DNA of 64,000 bases from Phycisphaeraceae bacterium. GTDB taxonomy: Bacteria; Planctomycetota; Phycisphaerae; Phycisphaerales; UBA1924. The DNA is taken from contig JAHBWW010000003.1 in assembly GCA_019636795.1 (NCBI GenBank), forward strand, positions 310,001 to 374,000, given 5' to 3'. Made by a program: the position numbers and the translations under genes. Position 1 is the stretch's first letter. Each line of letters starts with the position of its first letter. Below the pieces are notes generated by a model. The model had not been told where the DNA came from, did not search any database, and saw only the letters and a program-made list of their open reading frames with translations. Below, piece by piece: positions 33,608-42,284 of the stretch.

Positions 33608-35287
33608 TCACTCCTCAACCTGAATCCACCGCTGAAGCAGATTCGCTGCGCCCTCAGGGTTCGCCTCGACAAGCTCGCTGACCTGCTCAAGCATCTTCTG
33701 CACCTTCACGTCATCTTCCCCGATCTCGATCCCGGCCATCGGCGCGTCGCGCTCCTCCGCCTCCCCAATCACGTCCGCATCAAGTGCCAGCGCCGGAGGC
33801 ACACCAACCAGCTCCTGTGCCGTTGGCAACTCTGTCTGCTTTCCTGTGCGTTTGACCATCATCAGCATCATCACCACTGCAACCATCGCAAGTGCCCCAA
33901 GCACGACTTTTTCGATCACCCCGCCACCCATCGCAAGTTGACCATTCGAAAGCACCCCCAGGAATCCGGCTTCACTCACGCCGCTCTGCAAGGTCCCAAT
34001 CGGAATAGGCACCATCGATACAAAAACTTCGCCCGCATTGGTCGATCCGCCATCCAGCCTCGTCTTCAGATGAGGCTGAACCGAATTGACAATCTGCTTC
34101 TCAATCTCTGCGAACTTCGCATCAAGATCGGCCCTGGCTACCTGCGTTGCTTCGCCGCCCTCGCCGCGCGACCGACGCACCAGCAACTCGACAAAGTCTT
34201 CCGGCACGTTGATCGATGCTGCCAGCGCCGTCGGCATCCCGCGCGGGTCGAGCCTCTGCGTCGTTTCAACACCGATCGCGTTCTGCATCTCCTCGACCGT
34301 ATCTTCCGTATCCAGCTTCGTCCCCGTCGATCCACTCGCCTGATTGATATCCATTTGCGTATTGGACCTGATGCCGGGCTCCGCAGCACGCGATGCCTCA
34401 GATTGCGAAGTCGACGATGCTTCGGTCCGCCTGACCAGCGACACTGTGCCTTCGCCCTTTGGCAAGTGCTTTTGAATCTGCGAGTTCACCTTCGTGACAT
34501 CGACTTGCGCCGTCACAGCCACCATGACGCCCGGAATGTACGACAACAGCGACTCGAGCTTCTCGCGTGTCTCACGCTCCACGACCGTCTGATGTTCCAG
34601 GTAACTCGATGACACCATGTCGCCATCATCAGTGACTTTTCGCGAGCGTCCCGTCGATCCGTCAATGACGCTCACGTTGCGCACCATCAGCCCCGAGCGT
34701 GCTCCCGCCACCAGCCGCGCCGCTGCGTCGATCGTCGCCTGTGCAGGCGGTGCGCCACTCGACGTGAAAATTGTCACCGATGCTGTCGGTTCACGCGACG
34801 CACGCCCCAGCCCCGCCACTTCGGGCGCGTGGATAATCACGCTCGCCGAGCGCACATCGCGAAACTGACCGATCACCCGCCCAAGTTCATTCTGGAGTGC
34901 GAAGATGAACTGCTGCCTGTCCTTCTCCGCGCTGTTGCGCCAGTCCTGCACACCGATCAGATTTCCGAAGAGCAGCGTCGAGTCCGATGGCAGTTTTCCT
35001 GCCTCGCTCAACTGCGCAATAGCTGCAGCCCGATCGCTGGCCGGCACCATGATTTTGCCTTCTCGCGTCTCGACCTTGAACCCCGCCGACCGAAGCGTCG
35101 CAAGCACGGGCTGCTGCGGATCCTCCGCCATCAACTCCACAAGCTTGCCTCGTCCCGCATATTGCGTGACCAGGAACATCGTCATTCCTACGATCACGCA
35201 CAAGCTCGCGACCAGCAGCTTCTGCGTCGGTCCCAGATCCTTGAGGTACGTTCGCACCTGACCGAGCACGTTGTTGAGTCTTCCCAT
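33608..35287 (-). CDS. fliF: Flagellar MS-ring protein FliF
   Basis: Forms the MS ring in the inner membrane, the base for assembly. 559 aa with two spans: about 25-43 (LLVASLCVIVGMTMFLVTQ) and about 445-465 (VVLGALAMVAVVMMLMMVKR). Ring-building motifs include ALQNELGRVIGQFRDVRSAS and RASREPTASVTIFTSSGAPP. The C-terminal FliG-binding helix is present (KMLEQVSELVEANPEGAANL, LQRWI). GGGAGG lies before the ATG at 35287. A 148-base gap to fliE may hold a further promoter or leader but no clear signal was found. Confidence 0.96.
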   Translation of the reverse strand: MGRLNNVLGQVRTYLKDLGPTQKLLVASLCVIVGMTMFLVTQYAGRGKLVELMAEDPQQPVLATLRSAGFKVETREGKIMVPASDRAAAIAQLSEAGKLPSDSTLLFGNLIGVQDWRNSAEKDRQQFIFALQNELGRVIGQFRDVRSASVIIHAPEVAGLGRASREPTASVTIFTSSGAPPAQATIDAAARLVAGARSGLMVRNVSVIDGSTGRSRKVTDDGDMVSSSYLEHQTVVERETREKLESLLSYIPGVMVAVTAQVDVTKVNSQIQKHLPKGEGTVSLVRRTEASSTSQSEASRAAEPGIRSNTQMDINQASGSTGTKLDTEDTVEEMQNAIGVETTQRLDPRGMPTALAASINVPEDFVELLVRRSRGEGGEATQVARADLDAKFAEIEKQIVNSVQPHLKTRLDGGSTNAGEVFVSMVPIPIGTLQSGVSEAGFLGVLSNGQLAMGGGVIEKVVLGALAMVAVVMMLMMVKRTGKQTELPTAQELVGVPPALALDADVIGEAEERDAPMAGIEIGEDDVKVQKMLEQVSELVEANPEGAANLLQRWIQVEE

Positions 35288-35435
35288 CGGGGCCTCCCTG
35301 CCCTTGCAGCCTCGTCGCTTTTCCTCAGCGATGTCGGACTGTTGGTCGGAGACTCACGTGCTTTTTCTACAAGACTCGAGCCATGTGCGCACATCGCGCC
35401 GTTTCGCGCAGATCATGCCGAGCCAAAACCGCGCG

Positions 35436-35750
35436 TTACACCCGGATCTGCTTGATCTCCTCATACGCCCCGAGCACCTTGTTGCGAACCGACTGAAGCA
35501 TCTTGAACGCCATGTCCGCCTTCTCGGTCGCAAGGATCACGCCCTCGACATCATGCCGATTGCCCGTCACCAGATCCTCCACCGCACGGTCAGCCTCCTG
35601 CTGAGCCGCATTGACCTGCTCAAGGCTCTTCATGAGGGCCTGCTTGAACGAATCACCACCCTCGGGCGCTCGCCCCGCGTGTGCCGGGCCGGTCCCGCGA
35701 ACAGGACCCGATCCACTGGCACCGATCAATCCGATCGGATCGCTCATCAT
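35436..35750 (-). CDS. fliE: Flagellar hook-basal body protein FliE
   Basis: Small rod-base adapter between the MS ring and rod. 104 aa ending with the diagnostic DVEGVILATEKADMAFKMLQ, SVRNKVLGAYEEIKQIRV. The N-terminus is Gly/Pro-rich as is common. GGAG lies just before the ATG at 35750; the adjacent second ATG (35747) is an alternative. Spacing to flgC is 84 bases and to fliF 148 bases, the loosest part of the series. Confidence 0.94.
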   Translation of the reverse strand: MMSDPIGLIGASGSGPVRGTGPAHAGRAPEGGDSFKQALMKSLEQVNAAQQEADRAVEDLVTGNRHDVEGVILATEKADMAFKMLQSVRNKVLGAYEEIKQIRV

Positions 35751-35834
35751 TCAACTCCACTCGCTCAATCAACCATCAGCATCGATCCGCTCCGCGCATC
35801 CTTTCTCCGTCGGCATCCGTGCCGACCACGTCTG

Positions 35835-36251
35835 TTACGCAAGCAACCGCAAAGCCTGTGCCATCATCTGCTTTGAAGTCTCCGCAGCCACCACATTCGC
35901 CTCATACGAACGCGCCGCCTGCATCGCATTGATCTGCTCCAGCGACGGATTGATGTCCGGATAAGGCACATAGCCCTGCTCATCCGCATAGGGACTGCCA
36001 GGGATATATCGTGGTCGAATCGCATCCGCGTCGGCCTTAATCTCTGCCACATGCACGCCCATCGCGCGCCCGCTGCGACTCATTGCCGAAGGATTCCCGC
36101 TTGAAAAATGAACCAGTCGCTTGCGAAACGGGTTCAGATTCCCCGACGAATCGAGGATCGTCTCAGAGTTCGCGATATTCGCCGCGATCGCGCCCATCCG
36201 AATGCGCTGCGCGATCATCCCGCTCGTCGAAATATCCAGGCTTCCATACAT
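35835..36251 (-). CDS. flgC: Flagellar basal-body rod protein FlgC
   Basis: Proximal rod subunit. 138 aa: MYGSLDISTSGMIAQRIRMG and IAANIANSETILDSSGNLNP at the N-terminus, GYVPYPDINPSLEQINAMQA, and the C-terminal rod motif RSYEANVVAAETSKQMMAQA. GAGGG lies before the ATG at 36251. The preceding flgB gene ends 15 bases upstream. Length and motifs match the family. Confidence 0.96.
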   Translation of the reverse strand: MYGSLDISTSGMIAQRIRMGAIAANIANSETILDSSGNLNPFRKRLVHFSSGNPSAMSRSGRAMGVHVAEIKADADAIRPRYIPGSPYADEQGYVPYPDINPSLEQINAMQAARSYEANVVAAETSKQMMAQALRLLA

Positions 36252-36266
36252 CGCTATCCCTCACGA

Positions 36267-36710
36267 TCATGCAACACGTTCAGCAATCGCATTCTTGACT
36301 ACACCCGCCCTGGTTCGAAACAGGTCCGCAGCCACGCGAAATGCCGCTGCATTTTCAACCATCGCCTGCATCGTCCGCTCAAGGTCGCTCGAGTTCCGAT
36401 CGTGCGCCAGCACGCCCCCGACACTCGTTCGAGGCCTCAGGATCAGCCCTCCATCGCGCGACTGCTCGATCTCCGACGACCGCCCGATTGAAAGTTCGCC
36501 GTGCATCCCTCCCGTCGCACGCCGCCGATCCTTCACCGCACCCGCAAGTGCTTCCTGAAACCGCTTGGGCGAAACATCCACCGGCTGAAAGTTCGGCGTC
36601 TCAAAGTTCGCAATGTTGTGCGCAATCAGCTTCTGCCGCTGACTCGCGAATCGCAACGCAGCCTCAACGACCGGCAGCGAACCCGCGTTGGAAAGTTGAT
36701 CGATAAACAC
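36267..36710 (-). CDS. flgB: Flagellar basal-body rod protein FlgB
   Basis: Rod component next to FliE. 147 aa beginning MFIDQLSNAGSLPVVEAALR, then RQKLIAHNIANFETPNFQPV, the conserved rod motif, and ending FRVAADLFRTRAGVVKNAIA. Start is GTG at 36710 behind a G-rich run (GGGGGG). A sigma-54-type promoter element (36724-36738) sits only 13 bases upstream, which would leave almost no leader. FlgB opens the structural part of the locus. Confidence 0.93.
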   Translation of the reverse strand: MFIDQLSNAGSLPVVEAALRFASQRQKLIAHNIANFETPNFQPVDVSPKRFQEALAGAVKDRRRATGGMHGELSIGRSSEIEQSRDGGLILRPRTSVGGVLAHDRNSSDLERTMQAMVENAAAFRVAADLFRTRAGVVKNAIAERVA

Positions 36711-36723
36711 GCCAAATCCCCCC

Positions 36724-36738
36724 GCAAATAGCGGGCCA
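36724..36738 (-). promoter_or_regulatory. Sigma-54-type promoter element before flgB
   Basis: On the minus strand the bases read TGGCCCGCTATTTGC: GG and GC separated by ten bases, matching TGGCACG-N4-TTGC at all but one position. It lies in the 31-base gap between the NtrC-like gene and flgB. A start 12 bases beyond GC would fall at about 36712, two bases before the GTG, so the transcript would be nearly leaderless. The element is good, its function is unproved. Confidence 0.5.
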
Positions 36739-36741
36739 CAC

Positions 36742-38214
36742 CTACAACGAGTGCGACACCAGATTATCGTCCTTCCACTTCCTCAGCTTCAAGCCCAGCG
36801 TCCGCACGCCGATGCCCAGCGCGTCAGCCGTCTTCTGGCGATGCCCGTTGAACCTCTCGAGTGTCTGGATGATCGCATCGCGCTCAATGTCCTCCAGCCG
36901 CCGCCCGGGAACCCTCGACGACTTCGACTCCATGAAACTCTCAGCCCCGAACGAAGGCTCATCGCGCCCCATGAACTGCGCACGCACCCGAGGCTGCACC
37001 GGTACCGGAACCAGCCAGGGCTCGATCAGTTCCTTGCTGATCACCTTGCTCGGAGCGCCCGCGCTTCGCCGCACCCCGCACAACACAACCGCACGCTCCG
37101 CAATGTTTTGCAACTCGCGCACGTTGCCGGGCCAGTTGTAACTCATGAGCAGTTTGATCGCTTCGGGCTCGATCTCCACCGGCTCAAGACCCTCACGCTC
37201 CGATATCTTCGTCACGAAGTGCTTGGCAATCGCAGGCACATCCTCAAGTCGATCTCGCAACGGCGGAAGGTGAATCGGAAGCACATTGAGCCTGAAAAAC
37301 AAATCCTGCCTGAAGTCCCCACGCGCGGCCGCCCGCGGCAGGTCGCGATTGCTCGTCGCGATCACCCGAACATCGACGCCAATCGTTACACTCGAACCCA
37401 CCCGCTCAAACGCCCGCTCCTGCAGGACACGCAGCAATTTGGCCTGAATCTGAGGAGAAACTTCCGACACTTCGTCGAGCAGCAGCGTTCCGCCATCGGC
37501 CAGCTCGAACCGACCCTTGCGAAGTCGCTCCGCCCCAGTAAACGCGCCCCGCTCATGCCCGAACAACTCGCTCTCCAGCAACGACTCGGTCAGCGCTGCA
37601 CAGTTCACCGCCAGAAATGAGCCCTTGCGCCGGCTGCTCAGGTCATGTACCGCCTGCGCCACCACTTCCTTGCCAGATCCGGATTCCCCCGTAATGAGTA
37701 CCGTCCCTTGCGAATCCGCAACCGCTTCGATCTGCGCCTTGACTCGACGCATCGCAGGAGAATCACCAATGATGCGGCTCAAACCCTGCAGTGCCTCCGC
37801 CGAGCGAACCGGTGCCGCAGCCGAACGCAGCAGCGCATTCTCGCGAACCAACTTCCCATGCGCCAGCGCACGCTTGATCGTGATAATCAGTTCGTCACCC
37901 TCAAAGGGCTTGGTCAGGTAGTCGAACGCACCGTGCTTCATGGCATTCACCGCGGTGTCGATCGACCCGAACGCGGTCATCAGCACCACCGGAAGATCCT
38001 CATCCACCCCCCGGATCCGCTCAAGCAACTCGATTCCCGTCATGCCAGGCATCTTCAGGTCGCTCACCACCGCATCCGGGCGCTTGGACCGAATCGACTC
38101 CAGCGCCGATGGCCCGTCCTGGGCCACCTGCACCTCGAATCCTGCGCGACTCAACGTCGCAGCAACGCTGTCACGCAACATTTCCTTGTCGTCCACAACC
38201 AGGATCACGCTCAT
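36742..38214 (-). CDS. NtrC-family sigma-54-dependent response regulator
   Basis: 490 aa. A receiver domain (1-120) has a phosphoryl-accepting Asp52 (VVSDLKMPG) and Lys in YLTKPF. The AAA+ domain (about 150-385) has GESGSGKE, the sigma-54-contacting GAFTGA loop (HERGAFTGAERLRKGRFELA) and NWPGNVRELQNIAERAVVLC. A Fis-type helix-turn-helix ends the protein (FNGHRQKTADALGIGVRTLG). GGAG eight bases before the ATG at 38214. Located just upstream of flgB and overlapping the kinase gene, it probably plays the role of FlgR/FleR-type flagellar activators. Its sensor is the next gene. Confidence 0.94.
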   Translation of the reverse strand: MSVILVVDDKEMLRDSVAATLSRAGFEVQVAQDGPSALESIRSKRPDAVVSDLKMPGMTGIELLERIRGVDEDLPVVLMTAFGSIDTAVNAMKHGAFDYLTKPFEGDELIITIKRALAHGKLVRENALLRSAAAPVRSAEALQGLSRIIGDSPAMRRVKAQIEAVADSQGTVLITGESGSGKEVVAQAVHDLSSRRKGSFLAVNCAALTESLLESELFGHERGAFTGAERLRKGRFELADGGTLLLDEVSEVSPQIQAKLLRVLQERAFERVGSSVTIGVDVRVIATSNRDLPRAAARGDFRQDLFFRLNVLPIHLPPLRDRLEDVPAIAKHFVTKISEREGLEPVEIEPEAIKLLMSYNWPGNVRELQNIAERAVVLCGVRRSAGAPSKVISKELIEPWLVPVPVQPRVRAQFMGRDEPSFGAESFMESKSSRVPGRRLEDIERDAIIQTLERFNGHRQKTADALGIGVRTLGLKLRKWKDDNLVSHSL

Positions 38215-39188
38215 CTTGCTCGCTCCATGACTTGAACGTCGTGCCGCACCGCAACACGACCCGCTCCACACCCTGTCGGTTCCCACACACGCCTCCCGGG
38301 GAACACACCCGGGATGTGAATTTCAATCGTCGCCCCTTGACCCCCATCACCGCATCCGCTGTGCTGATGAACCACCACGCGCCCGCCATGCGCCTCCGCG
38401 ATTCGATGCACGATCGGAAGCCCAAGGCCCGTCCCGGTCGCTCGCGTTGTGAAGAAGGGGTTGAACATCCGTTCCAAAACCTCGTCGCTGATTCCCGGCC
38501 CACTGTCCTCTGTACGAAACACCACCATCGGCACTCCGCCACCAGAACCCGCAAGATCCGCGCTCATGCGCACATCCAGCGCGACAACATTTCCTCCCCC
38601 GGCCTCGAGCGTCGCCTCCGCCGCGTTGCGAATCACATTCGCAAGTGCTTGCACCATCAGGCCTCGATCACATTCGACCGTTGCTGCACACCCAACAAGT
38701 CCCGGGCGCCGCACCACCTGTATCCCCCGATCAAGGAGATCCGCACACCTGTTCAGGGCATCCTCGACGAGTTCTTCTGCCGCAACCGCCGAAGGATCGA
38801 TCCGCGATTCCCTCGAAAAGGTCAGGACGTCATTGACGATGGCATCAAGCCCGCGCACCGCTGCGCTGATGCGGCTTGCAATCGCACGCTCCGCCGGGCG
38901 ATCGCCCAGGTCCTGCTCCAGCATCCGGGCGTACAGATTGATCGACCCGAGCGGGTTGCGTACCTCATGGGCGATGCCCGCTGCCATTTCGCCCAATGCC
39001 GAGAGACGCCGCGAGCGTTCAAGCTCGGCGTTCGCGGCGCTGAGTTCGCTCCGCAACCGCTCCACCTCATCCTGAAGGCGAATGTGCGTCGACTCGAGCC
39101 GCGAACTGAGCGTGTTGAACGCACTCATCAGTCCGGCAAGATCGGACGAATCGAGCGTGGCTGCGAGGCTGTCGGTTGCAGTACTCAT
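38211..39188 (-). CDS. Soluble sensor histidine kinase, NtrB/FlgS-like
   Basis: 325 aa without membrane spans, so a cytoplasmic signal is sensed. An N-terminal coiled coil (residues 30-60, LESTHIRLQDEVERLRSELS) leads to the HisKA site His74 (GIAHEVRNPLGSI). The ATPase domain has N-box NVIRNAAEAT, G1 DSGPGIS and NPFFTTRATGTGLGL. It overlaps the response regulator by four bases (ATGA), making a dedicated pair. FlgS in Helicobacter has a similar layout. Start: ATG at 39188, five bases after AGGGG; ATG 39191 and GTG 39194 (overlapping the upstream stop) are alternatives. Confidence 0.9.
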   Translation of the reverse strand: MSTATDSLAATLDSSDLAGLMSAFNTLSSRLESTHIRLQDEVERLRSELSAANAELERSRRLSALGEMAAGIAHEVRNPLGSINLYARMLEQDLGDRPAERAIASRISAAVRGLDAIVNDVLTFSRESRIDPSAVAAEELVEDALNRCADLLDRGIQVVRRPGLVGCAATVECDRGLMVQALANVIRNAAEATLEAGGGNVVALDVRMSADLAGSGGGVPMVVFRTEDSGPGISDEVLERMFNPFFTTRATGTGLGLPIVHRIAEAHGGRVVVHQHSGCGDGGQGATIEIHIPGVFPGRRVWEPTGCGAGRVAVRHDVQVMERAR

Positions 39189-39190
39189 CA

Positions 39191-39667
39191 TCACCCCTTT
39201 CGATCCTGGAATCGAGGCCCGCCCTCAGGTCGCGTGCCGCTGTCATACGCCGTCACCGCAGCATTCCCACGACCGAGATCCGACAGCGACTGGGCAATCG
39301 CTTCACGCTTCAAATCGAGCATCTGAGCGGTGCGGGCATCCCGATCGGCTATCGTCTGGGCCATCTTTTCAATGGCTTCGAGTCTGCGCGCAAAAGCCGT
39401 CCGCTTCATCTCAGTCAGACGGCCCGCAAACTCCTCCCACTGCCGACGCCGGGCATCAAACTCGGGCATCGTCGACTCGAGATCGATAATCAGGTTCTGG
39501 CGCTCGGCCAAAACCACGAGCAGCCGCTCAATGTCCTCACGCTCCAGCAACACATCCTGCTGTGAACTGAGCGCATCAAGCTGTCCGTACATCTCGGCAA
39601 TTCTTGAGAGCACCGCGTCAAACTGCTCATCCCACGCGCCGGATCCTCCGGCCTTGTGATCGGTCAT
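39191..39667 (-). CDS. flgN: FlgN-like flagellar export chaperone
   Basis: 158 aa all-helical protein, no signal. LLVVLAERQNLIIDLESTMP, FAGRLTEMKRTAFARRLEAI and an AQMLDLKREAIAQSLSDLGR end match the FlgN pattern, which holds hook-filament junction proteins for export and protects them from early assembly. The junction genes flgK and flgL are not in the window. The RBS is very strong (GGAGGAGG) before the ATG at 39667. It ends two to three bases before the kinase gene. Confidence 0.75.
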   Translation of the reverse strand: MTDHKAGGSGAWDEQFDAVLSRIAEMYGQLDALSSQQDVLLEREDIERLLVVLAERQNLIIDLESTMPEFDARRRQWEEFAGRLTEMKRTAFARRLEAIEKMAQTIADRDARTAQMLDLKREAIAQSLSDLGRGNAAVTAYDSGTRPEGGPRFQDRKG

Positions 39668-39684
39668 CCTGACCTCCTCCGGGG

Positions 39685-42144
39685 TTAGTCGCTCCTCCCA
39701 ACAGCATACAACGTCGACGACGAAGCCAGCCAACGCTCCCAGTCGCGCCGGGTCATCGGAAGGTTCGGATCATCCCACACCTCAGGCGGAAGACTCTCGT
39801 AAAATATTCTTGCCCGCTCGTTGGCAGATCGCGCGCTCGTCAGATTGCCCTCGCGAACATACGCATTGACAATCTGCACAAGCGCCACAAGCGAGGCAGG
39901 ATCATTCGGGAAGCGTTCACGCGCAACGTTGTAATGCCGTACCGCAGCGTCCGTCTCGCCCAGGTCGAACGCACAATCCCCGAGATAGAAGTATGAGTTC
40001 CGCATCGCCAGATTCTCGATCGGAGTTCGCTTCTGCGCATGCACCGCTTCGAGCCTCGCTCGTGTCTGCTCGTACAGCTCGATCGCGCGATGCAGGTGCT
40101 CGACACGCGTTTCGGTCAGCAGTCGCCGTTCGCCGTCCGTGAGCGATCCCAAAAGAACCTGCTCGATCGAGCGGGCGTTCAGACGGTACGAGTCGGCAAG
40201 CTTGAACGTCATGACTGGTGACTGCGAAGCCGCCCCGCCACGCGCCAGCACCTGCTCATACCCCTCGATCGCGCGGGCGTACTCCTTGCGCCGTTGCCAC
40301 AGATCCGACATCGCGATCAACGCCGGGACGTAGTTCGTCGCATCCGGGCCGCCCAACTGCCCGCTCAGCACGCGCTCGAGAAGCAACTCAGCATCATCAT
40401 CGTTGCGCGGATCGGCATCGAGAAGGTACACCTGCGCAAGCGGCACATGACTCTGATTCGCAAAGCGCCCGATCCCCGACTGCGATCGCCCTCGGTCTCG
40501 ATCGTCGATGATCGATCGGTACAGCGCCGCAGCCTCCGAGTACTGCCCACGGGCTGCATGGGCCTGCGCCAACCGAAATCTCGCCTCAGGCTGGCGGCCA
40601 TCTGCGGGCAAGTCTTCCATGAAGCGCCGAAACGTTTCAATCGCCTCGGCCTGATCGCCCGCAGCGTCGTACAGATTCGCCGATGTCCATAGTGAATCGG
40701 CATACTTGGCCAAGTCCTCAATCACAAATCGCATCGCGTGCAATCGGTAATAGGTCGCACTACGAATGCGATGCCGTTGCACTTCGCGCTCGGTCGATGG
40801 ATCGAGTTCCGGGCCCAGGACTCCATCACGTTTAGGGGCAAGCTCCTCGATTCGATCGGCCATCAGTCGATGCGCAAGCCCGAGGGCGTCATACACCGCG
40901 TCAGGTGCCTCCTCTATCGGAAACAACTCGCCCGCGAGTTCGGCATACCGAAACGACATGTCCACACCCTGCTGCGCAACCTGATCGCGAAAAATCGACA
41001 GCAAACCCGCAACGATCGCGTCACGCACATCAATCGCATCCCGCTCGCCAGCACGGCACTGCGATACCAGACTCGCATACATCTGTTGCGCATTGCTGTG
41101 ATTTCCAAGCGTGGCTTCCATGACCGCCGCACCGTGCTCGGCCCGCACACGCACCGACGGAGGCTGAAAGTGCGCCAGCACACTCAGATACACATCCCTG
41201 GCCGCCTCGTAGTCTCCACGCTGTTCGTGTGCTCGTGCCCGCAAGAGCCGCAGCGTTGCTTCAAGTGGATCGGCCGAAACAACCAACCGCTCGGCCATGT
41301 CCAGCTGCCCCCATCCCTCGTCGGTCGCGTCCGCATCCAGGTATGCTTGTGCAAGTGTCACATGCAACCGTGCTCTGGCCATATCACCAGCGCTCGTAAG
41401 CTTCGGCATCGACCGCAAAATACGCGTAATCGCGGCCTCGGCAAGCCCCTGCGAAATCTCGATCCCCGCTTGCTGATCCACCACCCATGCCTGCTCATCG
41501 AGCGGCAGCACCGGATCCGACGCCATGCGAGAAAGCAGTACTTCTGCATCACTCAACCGTGGAGGCCTGGCGCGGAGCGCTCGGCTGATGACATCCTTGA
41601 GCACTCGCCGCCGCAGTGTCTCATCGTTCTTGATCTGCTCGACCCGCGCCAGCGCTGGGTCCGTCTCCCCCAGATGCAGATAACAATCTGCGATCATGAA
41701 CTGCTCGCGATCAGACAACACAAGCCCCGTCGTCTCTGCTTCGCGGAGCGATTGCAGCGCATTGCGATAGTTGCGCTCATGTTCGAATCCGAGCGACTGC
41801 TGCCCGTTGTACACTGCGTGCCCAATCAGACGATGAAACTCGCCCGCATCACGCGTCGGAAGCTCAGGCCGACCAACATACGGGAGCACCCGACCATTGA
41901 GAAGTTCGATCGCCTCGCGGTATTGCTCCTGTTCGATCATCGTCGCCGCTGCCCGCAGCGTCGGGCGAAAGTCCGGATCAGGCTTTGTCGCAAGCGCATA
42001 GGCCAGCCCCGCAATCAAGAGCCCCGCAGCCACAACCAATCCGGGAATCTGCCAGAGCCTCCCCCAGTGCGCACGAACTTCGGCCACCGGATCGGTTCGC
42101 ACCTGATTCACTTCAACGGTGTCCTGATTCTCGGCTTGTGTCAC
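39685..42144 (-). CDS. TPR-repeat membrane protein of unknown function
   Basis: 819 aa with one span near residue 27-46 (IPGLVVAAGLLIAGLAYALA) and a long array of TPR-like helical pairs, e.g. EQYREAIELLNGR, ARGQYSEAAALYRSIIDDRD, KEYARAIEGYEQVLARGG and LGETDAAVRHYNVARERFPN. It most likely acts as a periplasmic or cytoplasmic scaffold; orientation suggests most of it is beyond the membrane. Start chosen as GTG at 42144 (GGAG ten bases upstream); no ATG is suitably placed. A CCGATAA at 42197-42203 (minus) resembles a FliA -10 but has no -35 match. FlgN gene follows after 17 bases. Confidence 0.78.
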   Translation of the reverse strand: MTQAENQDTVEVNQVRTDPVAEVRAHWGRLWQIPGLVVAAGLLIAGLAYALATKPDPDFRPTLRAAATMIEQEQYREAIELLNGRVLPYVGRPELPTRDAGEFHRLIGHAVYNGQQSLGFEHERNYRNALQSLREAETTGLVLSDREQFMIADCYLHLGETDPALARVEQIKNDETLRRRVLKDVISRALRARPPRLSDAEVLLSRMASDPVLPLDEQAWVVDQQAGIEISQGLAEAAITRILRSMPKLTSAGDMARARLHVTLAQAYLDADATDEGWGQLDMAERLVVSADPLEATLRLLRARAHEQRGDYEAARDVYLSVLAHFQPPSVRVRAEHGAAVMEATLGNHSNAQQMYASLVSQCRAGERDAIDVRDAIVAGLLSIFRDQVAQQGVDMSFRYAELAGELFPIEEAPDAVYDALGLAHRLMADRIEELAPKRDGVLGPELDPSTEREVQRHRIRSATYYRLHAMRFVIEDLAKYADSLWTSANLYDAAGDQAEAIETFRRFMEDLPADGRQPEARFRLAQAHAARGQYSEAAALYRSIIDDRDRGRSQSGIGRFANQSHVPLAQVYLLDADPRNDDDAELLLERVLSGQLGGPDATNYVPALIAMSDLWQRRKEYARAIEGYEQVLARGGAASQSPVMTFKLADSYRLNARSIEQVLLGSLTDGERRLLTETRVEHLHRAIELYEQTRARLEAVHAQKRTPIENLAMRNSYFYLGDCAFDLGETDAAVRHYNVARERFPNDPASLVALVQIVNAYVREGNLTSARSANERARIFYESLPPEVWDDPNLPMTRRDWERWLASSSTLYAVGRSD

Positions 42145-42284
42145 GACACAGCATCTCCGTCCTGCGCGATGCACGCGCAGCCGCTCACAGTCTCTGTTAT
42201 CGGAGAAGTCGCCCTGAGGCATCGATCGATCAGCACTCGACCAGTACAGAGTGTGCCGATCGGCACTTTCCGCGCGTCGCACCG

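Noticed and set aside
42190-42210. FliA-type promoter upstream of the TPR gene
   Set aside because: CCGATAA matches the -10 well, but no TAAA-type -35 is found at the proper distance.
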